Positions 9,672-17,002 of a stretch of DNA of 64,000 bases are shown piece after piece. The position numbers and the translations under genes are program-made. The notes beneath the pieces were generated by a model that did no database searches, had not been told where the DNA came from, and worked only from the letters and a program-made list of their open reading frames with translations. This DNA is from CAZMVY01 sp964653435. GTDB taxonomy: Bacteria; Planctomycetota; Phycisphaerae; UBA1845; PWPN01. The stretch lies in assembly GCA_964653435.1 (NCBI GenBank), contig CAZZFA010000009.1, positions 18,151-82,150 of the forward strand, written 5' to 3'. Positions within the stretch are counted from its first letter, which is position 1; each line of letters opens with the position of its first letter.

Positions 9672-9844
9672 GCGGCGCCGGACGTCTGCGTTGTCGCCCG
9701 GCGCGCCGCGTATTCGCACGGACTTGGATCGCTCCGCCGCTCTTGATTGCGGGTTGTCGGGCCGAAGCGCCCGATGTTGACTCGGCGGAGTTCGGCGCGT
9801 TCCAATCGTGCCGAGCGGCCCCGGCCGTCCGGCCGCAGACAGTA

Positions 9845-10005
9845 GAGTCTTGCGTCGCAGCTTGTGCGCGTCCTGGGCGCGGCCTGCCTTGCGCCCATGT
9901 GTCGCGCTACGGCGGCAGCGCTATCCGTCATTCTGAGGAGCGCAGCGACGAAGAATCCGGCTGACTGGCGCGCCCGTGTTCGGTTGCGGCCGAAGGTCGC
10001 CTTGG
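9845..10005 (-). repeat. Dispersed composite repeat, family A (copy 1)
   Basis: The reverse complement matches the tandem units at 41510-41885 nearly base for base: a block with 'ggccgcaaccgaacacggg', a block with 'gattcttcgtcgctgcgctc' and 'ctcagaatgac', and a tail like 'aagctgcgacggaagact'. This copy lacks the middle block ('catgctgagcgaagcgaagc') present in the 41-kb units, so the element is modular. It sits between the divergent pheS and URO-D-like genes. The rest of the 546-nt gap shows no gene. Confidence 0.85.
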
Positions 10006-10076
10006 GGTAACGTTGTGGTACCCTTGCGGGTATCGGGCCGGTCAAACAGGATGCTGCTGAACGGAGAGGCTGCCGA

Positions 10077-11453
10077 ATGCCTGGTGGACTGTCGCTTCTT
10101 GGCTCTGTCAGCTTCGCGTGGCTCCACGAGCACGGCGGCCTGCGGTTCGACGAGCCTTTCTTCATGGAGCCGCGATGCCGGCTCGAGCGCGAGCAGGCGG
10201 CGGCCCGCCTCGTCGCGGAGCGCTTCCCGGACGAGCCGGTCTATTGCTTCGAGGCCTGTCTTGTGCAGGTCGAGGGACGCCGCCGGCCGGTCGCCCTCGT
10301 CGGGGGCATCCAGCCGAACCTGATCCTCGGCGCCGCCCTCGGCGCAGAGCTCGTCTTCTACGGCGACAAGGATGCGGACATCACGCCGACACCCCTCGCC
10401 GGCATCGCTGACCTTGCCTCGCTCTGGCAGATCGATTGGCCGAACACCTGGCCCGTCGACCTGTTCCTGCGGCAGGTGCGGCAGATGCGGGCCGAACTGC
10501 CGCCGGAGTACGCCGTCGTTCCGCCGTTCTTCTGGGACACCACCGGCCGGGCCACGGTGCACGGCATATTGACCACCGCGCAAAAGCTGGTCGGCGAGCG
10601 GGTGTTCCTCGATGTTGTCGATAATCGCACCTTCGTGCGAGAGCTGTTCGACTGGATCGCCGACGCCTACGCTCGCCTGATCCGGCTCTTCGCCGACGCC
10701 GCCGGGATGCCGATCACCGGCCTTCACGTCGGCGAGTGCTCGGCCTGCATGCTCGGCCCCGACGAGTTCGCCGAGCTCGTCCTGCCGCCGACGAACAAGC
10801 TCATCGGCCTCTTGTGCAGCGCATCGGATCAGCCGCCATTGCGGACGGCGTTGTCAGTTGGCGAGGCGCGGGCGCCCGCCGGCAATGGGGGGCGTGCGTC
10901 CCACCCGACAGAATGCAGGCAAGATGCCCGGTGGCCCGGGGGCGAGCAAGATGTTCGGTTGCCCGCAGGCGGGCAGGATGTCCGGTCGCTCGGTGGCGCG
11001 CAGTATGCCCGCCCCCCAGGCGAGGCAGCCCTCTCGCACGCCGCGGCGCCACCCGCGGCGGCGGCCCGGTCCGAGGCAGGTGCCGCGGAGCGCGGGCCCG
11101 CCCGGTTCGGCGCGCGCCTGCACTCGTGCGGCCTCTCCGACCACCTGCTCGACGCGGCGGCGGGGCTCAACAACCTGGCCTGTCTGAACGTCGGCAGCGG
11201 CACGAGCGTTTCTGGCATCCGGGAGCGGTTCGGCGCTATTCGCATCGACCTGATTCCGCCCCCGCACCTTCTTACGGCTGCCGAACCTTCGGCGGTCGAT
11301 GCCTGGGTCCGCCGCGTGCTCGAGGACAACGGCGGGGGGCCTCTGGAGTTTCAGTTCCACCTCGACGCCGGCCAGCCCGAAGCGAATGCCCTGCAGATTG
11401 CCCGGACGCTCCGGGCGATGGGCATTGCCTGCCCCCGCGAGGCGGTATTCTGA
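10077..11453 (+). CDS. URO-D/MtaA-family protein with an in-frame repeat insertion
   Basis: 458 residues, cytoplasmic. The fold is that of uroporphyrinogen decarboxylase-like enzymes, which include corrinoid-dependent methyltransferases: 'HVGECSACMLGPDEF' around residue 217, and 'LHSCG' around 348, which in methyltransferase members supplies zinc ligands. Between these lies about 98 residues (about 246-343) with no counterpart in the fold. It contains four 9-residue repeats of the type QDxRxPGGx (27-bp units at 10920-11027) and Ala/Arg-rich sequence. Without it the protein would be about 360 residues, the usual family length. A purine-rich site (GGAGAGG) precedes the ATG. The substrate cannot be told; a second family member lies at 56.3 kb. 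Confidence 0.75.
   Translation: MPGGLSLLGSVSFAWLHEHGGLRFDEPFFMEPRCRLEREQAAARLVAERFPDEPVYCFEACLVQVEGRRRPVALVGGIQPNLILGAALGAELVFYGDKDADITPTPLAGIADLASLWQIDWPNTWPVDLFLRQVRQMRAELPPEYAVVPPFFWDTTGRATVHGILTTAQKLVGERVFLDVVDNRTFVRELFDWIADAYARLIRLFADAAGMPITGLHVGECSACMLGPDEFAELVLPPTNKLIGLLCSASDQPPLRTALSVGEARAPAGNGGRASHPTECRQDARWPGGEQDVRLPAGGQDVRSLGGAQYARPPGEAALSHAAAPPAAAARSEAGAAERGPARFGARLHSCGLSDHLLDAAAGLNNLACLNVGSGTSVSGIRERFGAIRIDLIPPPHLLTAAEPSAVDAWVRRVLEDNGGGPLEFQFHLDAGQPEANALQIARTLRAMGIACPREAVF
10920..11027 (+). repeat. Four tandem 27-bp units inside the URO-D-like gene
   Basis: Units start at 10920, 10947, 10974 and 11001 with consensus CARKATGYCCGGTNG followed by a GC-rich half. They are in frame and encode QDARWPGGE, QDVRLPAGG, QDVRSLGGA and QYARPPGEA. 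Confidence 0.9.
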
Positions 11454-11507
11454 TCCCGGCCCCGCCGATGCGCCGCCGGCGGTGGGGCGGCGGACATCAC
11501 CGCGCTA

Positions 11508-11536
11508 TTGACATCCCCGCCGGAATCCCTTCTAAT
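11508..11536 (+). promoter_or_regulatory. Sigma-70-type promoter for tRNA-Val
   Basis: TTGACA (11508-11513), 17-nt spacer, TCTAAT (11531-11536). Predicted start about 11543, 8 nt before the mature tRNA. It is among the best promoter matches in the window. Confidence 0.75.
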
Positions 11537-11550
11537 GGGTCCGGTCCAAG

Positions 11551-11624
11551 GGGCGGTTAGCTCAGCTGGCTAGAGCGCCTGCTCGACATGCAGGAGGTCG
11601 TTGGTTCAAGTCCAATACCGCCCA
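11551..11624 (+). tRNA. tRNA-Val (anticodon GAC) with C at position 33
   Basis: Complete cloverleaf by eye: acceptor GGGCGGT/ACCGCCC with discriminator A; D stem GCTC/GAGC; anticodon stem CCTGC/GCAGG with loop TCGACAT; T stem GTTGG/CCAAT with loop TTCAAGT. The anticodon GAC (11585-11587) reads GUC and GUU. The base before it, position 33, is C (11584) instead of the near-universal U. CCA is not encoded. It has its own promoter and an intrinsic terminator. Confidence 0.93.
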
Positions 11625-11656
11625 TCGGCAGTTGCCGCATCAATCGGTACTTGCGA

Positions 11657-11684
11657 GAAACGCCCGGTCAGACCGGGCGTTTTT
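11657..11684 (+). terminator. Intrinsic terminator of tRNA-Val
   Basis: Perfect stem CGCCCGG/CCGGGCG around a TCAGA loop (11661-11679), followed directly by a T tract, 36 nt after the tRNA. Confidence 0.88.
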
Positions 11685-11805
11685 CGTTCAGAATGTTTGC
11701 GCGTGGCGCGTTGTTACCGGCGGTGCCGGACGCGTGTATAAGGGGTCAGACCGGGCGTCGCGCGCCCGCGGTCCGCGACCGACGAGCATACCGAGGAGAC
11801 AGCGT

Positions 11806-12777
11806 ATGAAGGCATGGCGAGCGGCCGGCATGCTTATCGCATGCGGATGGCTCACGACAGCGGCTGAGGGGAACGACCGGTTGAGCCCGGAGCTGGAGCG
11901 GCTCGAATCTTCCTTGGGTAAGGCCGAGATCACGATGACGCAGGCAATCGAGGCCGCGACGACGGCGATCGGCGGCGGCAGGCCCTGCGCAGCGAGATTC
12001 GAGCCGGGGGATGGCAGGCCGCAGTATGAGGTGAAGATCCTGGCCGGCGGGCGACTCGTGTGTGTCGAGGTCGACGCCGTCACCGGAAAGGTGCTCAAGG
12101 CCGGACCCGCCGAGACGAGGCCGTCCGTCTGTCGGTGGAGCTTTGACAAGGCCCCGACCGGCCGGACGCCGCCCGGCTGGCTGGTCCGGCAGAACAACCC
12201 GACCCGGGAGCCGGCGAAGTGGACGGTCGAGCGGGACGCGGAGGCGCCGAGCAAGCCGAATGTGCTGATGGTCCGCACCGAGAACGGCAACGCGACGTTC
12301 AACCTCGCGCTCGCGGAGGAGACGTCCTGGTGCGACCTCGATCTGGGCGTGAAGCTTCGCGCCGATACCGGCAGGCTCGATCAGGGCGGCGGGCTTGTCT
12401 GGCGCTGCCGGGACGAGAACAACTACTACATCTGCCGGATCAACCCGCTGGAGAACAACTATCGGCTCTATCGCGTGGTCGACGGGAAACGCGAAATGCT
12501 CGCTTCGGTGGATTTCCCGACGCCGGCGGGCAGGTGGTTTACACTTCGCGCGACGATGAAAGGCGACCAGATCGCGTGCTACTGCGACGGCAAGAAGTGG
12601 CTCGAAGCCAAGGACGGCACATTCCGGAACGCCGGCATGATCGGGTTGTGGACGAAGGCCGATGCGTCGAGTTCCTTCGATGACCTCGTCGTGCGGCCGT
12701 ACGGCGAGGAAGGCGAAGTCGAGGCGCCGGTTGGCGCGCGACTTGGGAACAAGCCCGAAACGAGGCAGGAAAAGTAG
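11806..12777 (+). CDS. Exported PepSY-like protein with a concanavalin-type beta-sandwich
   Basis: 323 residues with an N-terminal signal peptide ('GMLIACGWLTTAAEG'). Residues about 25-105 resemble a PepSY-type unit ('AIEAATTAIGGGRP', 'YEVKILAGGRLVCVEVDAVTGKV'), a fold linked to protease inhibition or periplasmic sensing. The rest (about 110-305) resembles LamG/DUF1080-type jelly-roll domains ('GLVWRCRDENNYYICRIN', 'WFTLRATMKGDQIACYCDG'), common in planctomycete carbohydrate-related exported proteins. The ATG has a GAGGAG site 8 nt upstream. It is probably co-directional with the next gene, 14 nt away. Function is not known. Confidence 0.7.
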   Translation: MKAWRAAGMLIACGWLTTAAEGNDRLSPELERLESSLGKAEITMTQAIEAATTAIGGGRPCAARFEPGDGRPQYEVKILAGGRLVCVEVDAVTGKVLKAGPAETRPSVCRWSFDKAPTGRTPPGWLVRQNNPTREPAKWTVERDAEAPSKPNVLMVRTENGNATFNLALAEETSWCDLDLGVKLRADTGRLDQGGGLVWRCRDENNYYICRINPLENNYRLYRVVDGKREMLASVDFPTPAGRWFTLRATMKGDQIACYCDGKKWLEAKDGTFRNAGMIGLWTKADASSSFDDLVVRPYGEEGEVEAPVGARLGNKPETRQEK

Positions 12778-12791
12778 AGGCGTGGGATCAC

Positions 12792-13799
12792 ATGGCAGCT
12801 TGTACAGGCGTCTGGGCGACGAGCAGCGGGGGCGACGGCTCTGAAAACCGGAAGCGGTCGCCGCAACGGTCGGGCAGCGGGCGAGGCCGTCGTACCGCCG
12901 GCGCGCTGGCCGTCGTATGCTGGCTGGCGGCGTCGGCGACGAGCCGGGCGGCGATGCTGGACGTGCGGAAGATCAGCGAACTCGCAGGCGTGCCGGCCAC
13001 GATTACCGCCGACGGCGTGGTTCGGATCGCCTGGCCTCGCACCGATGTTGTGGTGAAGGTGGACGGAGCGGCGATCAAGCCGTTCGCGGGGCTTACGACG
13101 TGGGCGGCGTTCGCGCCGTCGCCGGGCGGTGCGACGGCGGCGGGCGAGGTCATCGTGTTCGAGGACGAGGTGGACGCGGCCGTCGATGCCGCGCTGGCAG
13201 GGGGCCTGCAGGTGACGGCGCTGCACAACTGCTTCCTGCATGACGAGCCGAGGGTCTACTCGCTTCACATCGGCGGCGACGGGGCGGCGGACAAGCTTGT
13301 CGCGGGCGTGCGAGACCTGTGGGAGGCAATCCGCGCCGTGCGCCGGGCGCGCCCGCAGCCGGCGGCGGTGTCGGCGGGCAAGGCGCCCGCGCCGGGTCGG
13401 ATCGACTCGCGGGCGATCGAGCGGATCGTCGAACGCCGGACGGAGACGCAGGACGGGGTCGTGAAGGTGACGATCAGCCGGGACGGCCTTCTGCGCATGA
13501 CGAAGATTACGGCCACGATGGGGCTGGCGACGTGGGCGGCGTTTGCCGGCAGCGATCGGATGGCCGTGATGGACGGCGAGATCATCCTTACGGCTGACGA
13601 GGTTTCGCCGGTGCTGCGGGCGCTGCGGGCTGCCGGGATTCACGTCGTCGCGCTGCACAATCACATGATCGGCGAGCAGCCGACCTTTTACTTTGCGCAT
13701 TTCCGCGGTTCGGGCGAGGCCCAGCGGCTGGCGAAGGCGTTTGTCGCGGCCCTGACGGCCCAGAAGAACGCGTCGAGGCCTGGCAACGTGCGGCCATGA
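12792..13799 (+). CDS. Exported DUF1259 (LppY/LpqO-type) protein, duplicated domain
   Basis: 335 residues. A hydrophobic stretch at about residues 36-54 ('GALAVVCWLAASATSRAA') looks like a signal peptide behind a long basic N region, so a downstream start is possible. Two homologous halves follow, each with a 'TWAAFA' strand and a histidine signature: 'ALHNCFLHDEPRVYSLH' near residue 144 and 'ALHNHMIGEQPTFYFAHF' near 288. This is the pattern of the DUF1259 family, found in mycobacterial LppY/LpqO and many environmental bacteria. The conserved His and Glu residues suggest metal binding, but no activity is known. It follows the previous gene by 14 nt, a likely operon. Confidence 0.75.
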   Translation: MAACTGVWATSSGGDGSENRKRSPQRSGSGRGRRTAGALAVVCWLAASATSRAAMLDVRKISELAGVPATITADGVVRIAWPRTDVVVKVDGAAIKPFAGLTTWAAFAPSPGGATAAGEVIVFEDEVDAAVDAALAGGLQVTALHNCFLHDEPRVYSLHIGGDGAADKLVAGVRDLWEAIRAVRRARPQPAAVSAGKAPAPGRIDSRAIERIVERRTETQDGVVKVTISRDGLLRMTKITATMGLATWAAFAGSDRMAVMDGEIILTADEVSPVLRALRAAGIHVVALHNHMIGEQPTFYFAHFRGSGEAQRLAKAFVAALTAQKNASRPGNVRP

Positions 13800-13995
13800 G
13801 CGGGCCTGGGTATGGCCATCAGGAGGTGTACGGGGCGCAATGTCGGGGTTGACTTGCTCATTATGCCCGGCTGGGCGTGCGCAGAGCGAAGACAAGATGC
13901 TCCGCTGCATTTCGCATGAGAGCGACTGCCTGTCCTCGTGCGGACGCGCGGCGGATGGTTGCGGGGAACGGACCGGTTGTTAGACTGACTGAACC

Positions 13996-14976
13996 ATGAA
14001 TCATGACAAAGTGATGCAGAATCGGGCTTGGAGATGGTTAGTCGGGCTTGTGGCGGCGGGCCTCGGGGTAGTCGGCCTTGCCGGAGCGGCGGGGGCGGCA
14101 CCGGCGGCGGAAGCGAAGGCGAAGAGCGATCCGAAGGCGTGGAAGCTCCAGACGCGGCCGGCCAATCCCACGACCTGCCCCATCGGGCCGCGGTCGGCGA
14201 AGGTGCGACCGTGGCAGGCGATCTTCCGGGGCATCGACTACACGATGGCGGAGACGGACACGCCGCGGCCGCTGAAAGTCCATGCGGCCCGCATCGACCT
14301 GAGGGAGCCTACGATCTCGTTCTTCGTGACCCCATCGAACGGCAAGCCCGGCGAGGCCGACGCGGAAAAGGCGAGCACGTTTCTGCGGAAGTATCGGTGC
14401 CAGCTTGCGATCAACGCGACGCCGTGGGACCGGCTCGTCAAGGAGGAGGGGCAGCCCGTGCGGATCACCGGGCTGAGTATGTCGCGGGGCGATTGCTACT
14501 CACCGCCGGCGCCGGACACGTACGGCTCGTTGTTGATCAGCAAGGACAACAAGGCGTGGATCGCCCAGCCGCCGGTGAGCACGAAAGGGGCGTACAACGG
14601 CGTCGGCGGGTTCCGCATGCTGTTGTGGCGGGGCAGGAACGTGGCCTGGGATGATTTCCTGCAGCCACGGACGGCGGCGGGGGTATCGAAGGATGGGCGC
14701 TATCTGTATCTCGTCGTGATCGACGGGCGGCAGAAGGGCTACAGCGAGGGCGTGACGACCGGCGAGGAGGCGGAGTGGATGCGGATGTTCGGGGCGTATG
14801 ATGCGCTGAACCTGGACGGCGGCGGCTCGTCGGTGATGGTGATCGACGACGGGCAGGGCGGGGCGAAGGTGCTCAACCGGCCGATCGAGGCAGGCATCCC
14901 GGGAAGGGAGCGGATCACGGCGAATCACCTCGGGGTGTACGCCAAGCCGGTGGCGTCGGCGCCGGCCTCACCGTGA
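13996..14976 (+). CDS. Exported phosphodiester glycosidase (NAGPA/DUF2233) family protein
   Basis: 326 residues with a signal peptide (about 12-38, rich in Gly/Ala/Val). The mature part has the NAGPA-family fold that includes the human mannose-6-phosphate uncovering enzyme and bacterial proteins acting on glycosyl phosphodiesters. Supporting motifs are 'GIDYTMAET' near residue 78, 'VIDGRQKGYSEG' near 239, and 'ALNLDGGGSSVMVIDD', the family signature, near 271. The protein ends soon after the fold with 'NHLGVYAK'. A TAGACT hexamer at 13981-13986 lies 9 nt before the ATG, and no ribosome-binding site is obvious. Likely substrates are cell-surface glycan phosphodiesters, but this is inference. 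Confidence 0.8.
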   Translation: MNHDKVMQNRAWRWLVGLVAAGLGVVGLAGAAGAAPAAEAKAKSDPKAWKLQTRPANPTTCPIGPRSAKVRPWQAIFRGIDYTMAETDTPRPLKVHAARIDLREPTISFFVTPSNGKPGEADAEKASTFLRKYRCQLAINATPWDRLVKEEGQPVRITGLSMSRGDCYSPPAPDTYGSLLISKDNKAWIAQPPVSTKGAYNGVGGFRMLLWRGRNVAWDDFLQPRTAAGVSKDGRYLYLVVIDGRQKGYSEGVTTGEEAEWMRMFGAYDALNLDGGGSSVMVIDDGQGGAKVLNRPIEAGIPGRERITANHLGVYAKPVASAPASP

Positions 14977-15830
14977 CCGGGGGGCGTCGTCCGGCTGTGG
15001 AGGGATCGCGTTGGGCGCGGTGCTCCCCCTCCCTGCAAGAAAAGGGGCGCTGTACTCGGCCAGCACCACCGCGCGGCCGGGTCAACTCAGGGGCGACGCA
15101 GGTTGCACTACGCAAGTGGAATGCGTGAGTGCCCCAATGCATCCCGTTCGGGTGGCAGGGTCACCGGTTGAGGCGATGGCTGCGCACTTTGGGCGGCTGG
15201 GTCTATTGCCCCGCCACAGGGCGGTTTGGTGCTCTTGCCGGGGCCGCCATACATTTCCTTCGCTGCGGTTACGGCGCGAGCGGGAAACGCAGGAAAAAGA
15301 GCTTCTTGGCGGTTTTTCCTTGCATGCCTACGGTTTCTGGGATAAATTATTAGCGGTCGGCGCTCACTCTCAACAAACGATACGAGCGGAACCGGGAAGG
15401 AAGTTCCTCACGGGAAAGAGGCCGAGGGCGAGCGCCGGCCGTATCGGCGAGGCAGACCGAGCCGCGGGCGGCGGGTGAACCGTGCTGGCCATGATGGCTT
15501 GCGGATTCGCTAGTGCCCGACACCTCTACGGCTCGGAGTAGAAGGCGTTACTTGCAGAGTGTTGCAAGGCCCGGGCGCGGAAGCGCGTGCCTGCGGCCGG
15601 AAGAGTCGATTCGGCGCGCACGGGCTCGCTTTCTGCAGTTCCGCCGAGCGGGCTGCTCGGAACGCACGCGCGGGAGGAGATGCCGAGGTACGACCTCCGC
15701 GCCGAGAAAGGAGGTGGGAGCAACCCAATACGGTTGGCGAATCCAGGCGGCGACATGCCGTGCCGCTGCCGCGGTTGTGTATGTTGTTGTCAAGGGAAGG
15801 GATACAGGAGCATGTTGAGGAGAATAGCAC
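14977..15830. other. 854-nt gap before the PEP-CTERM gene; no gene recognised
   Basis: No convincing CDS on either strand; short open frames lack ribosome-binding sites and family features. A candidate promoter lies at 15320-15348. If used, it would give an mRNA leader of about 480 nt. I recognise no known riboswitch. Confidence 0.5.
15320..15348 (+). promoter_or_regulatory. Candidate promoter upstream of the PEP-CTERM gene
   Basis: TTGCAT, 17-nt spacer, TAAATT in an unusually AT-rich patch (GATAAATTATTAG) for this GC-rich region. Confidence 0.3.
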
Positions 15831-16694
15831 ATGAAAGTCTGGATTATGGCGCTGATAGGCATGCTGGTGGGGGCATCCGTTGCAGTGGTGCAGGCGCTGC
15901 CGGTGAACGTGCCCGATTTTGCCAGTGATCCCTCCGGGCCGGCATTTACGATCGAGGCCATCGGTCCGACGGAAGGAGCCTCTCAAAACATCGCGACGGC
16001 GCCGACGCTCACGTACGGCATCACGGATCCGGAGACCGGTACCCCGAATACGCTGCAGATGAACTGGCACCCTGTGAATCCCGACGAGCCGGCGCAGGCG
16101 GGCTGGCGGCTGAAATTCGGTATGGATCCCGACGTGCGGAACCAGCAGTTGACGCTCTCAATCAACCCGCCAGGGGTCAACAACCCGCAGAACTGGCCGG
16201 CGATCACCCAGATGGAGGTCCGCATCACGGACATCAACGGCCTTTCGGCGGGCGGATGGGGGTTCAATACGGACCAGATGGGGTTGATCGCGCTGGGCAA
16301 CGATCCCCTGGCGGCCGGAATGGCACCGATCATGCCGGGCCCGCCACCGCTTTGGCCGCCGCCGTGGGCGTCGTTGGCCAACAACTCGATGCAGGTTGTT
16401 ACGATCAACATCGGGAACGGACCGGTAGCGGGCAGTGCGGTGATCATGGGCGGGCCCCTGGGAAACCTGATCGGCCCGAACTACCTGATTGCCGGCAACG
16501 GCGGGAACCTTGCACAGGCCGCGAGCCTCGACTTCTACGAGAATGGGATACTGCGCGGCTCCCAGGCGATTCCGGTTAACGGGCCGCCGGGCATCAACAA
16601 CTACTGGGATCACGTGTTCCTGACTCCGGAACCCGCGTCAATGGCCTTGCTGGCGTTGGCAGGCGGGGTTGCGCTGGCGCGTCGTCGGCGGTGA
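15831..16694 (+). CDS. PEP-CTERM sorting domain protein
   Basis: 287-residue secreted protein. It has a signal peptide (about 1-22), a Pro/Asn/Gly-rich beta-type body, and a classic C-terminal PEP-CTERM signal: 'PEPASM', a hydrophobic helix, then 'ARRRR' at the very end. In other bacteria such tails are recognised and removed by exosortase (EpsH), and the proteins travel to the cell surface or into exopolysaccharide. No exosortase gene is in this window. A GAGGAGA site (about 15817) precedes the ATG. The body is unfamiliar and the biological role unknown. Confidence 0.85.
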   Translation: MKVWIMALIGMLVGASVAVVQALPVNVPDFASDPSGPAFTIEAIGPTEGASQNIATAPTLTYGITDPETGTPNTLQMNWHPVNPDEPAQAGWRLKFGMDPDVRNQQLTLSINPPGVNNPQNWPAITQMEVRITDINGLSAGGWGFNTDQMGLIALGNDPLAAGMAPIMPGPPPLWPPPWASLANNSMQVVTINIGNGPVAGSAVIMGGPLGNLIGPNYLIAGNGGNLAQAASLDFYENGILRGSQAIPVNGPPGINNYWDHVFLTPEPASMALLALAGGVALARRRR

Positions 16695-17002
16695 GGTTGT
16701 TGCAGGCGGTTGCTGAAGAGGCTGGGGCTGTGGGTCGTGGGGTGCGGGCGCTGCCGTCGGCGCAAAGGCATTGTCTGTGTGCCGGTGCGGTGGTGCGCGC
16801 GGGGACCGTGCGCGCCTGCGGCGCTTTCGGATCGAGCGTTTCCTTCGTTCCCAGCCCTGTAGCGCAGGCCTCGCCCGCAGTTCGACGTGGAGTGCGACTT
16901 TTCCGAGACGGCGGGCGTTCCGGAGAGACCGAACCCACACGGAGGTCGGACGTCTCGGCGGCTTTCCGGCGCGCAAGGGTGCGTCCACCCGCTGCTCGCC
17001 GT
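16695..17002. other. 308-nt convergent gap containing dispersed repeat B
   Basis: No gene. Positions 16820-16870 (minus strand) match 56142-56192 (plus strand) at about 85% by eye; both can encode a peptide like 'GL.T.ETL.PKA'. No T-tailed terminator is seen. Confidence 0.6.
16820..16870 (-). repeat. Dispersed repeat, family B (copy 1)
   Basis: The reverse complement carries 'gggctgggaacgaaggaaac' followed by 'gctcgatccgaaagcg'. The second copy is at 56142-56192. Confidence 0.7.

Noticed and set aside
10920..11027. CRISPR-like short tandem units
   Set aside because: 27-bp units are contiguous without spacers and stay in frame within a gene.
15559..15834. Short open frames before the PEP-CTERM gene
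   Set aside because: No ribosome-binding site, Arg/Ala-rich composition, several overlapping frames and no family resemblance.
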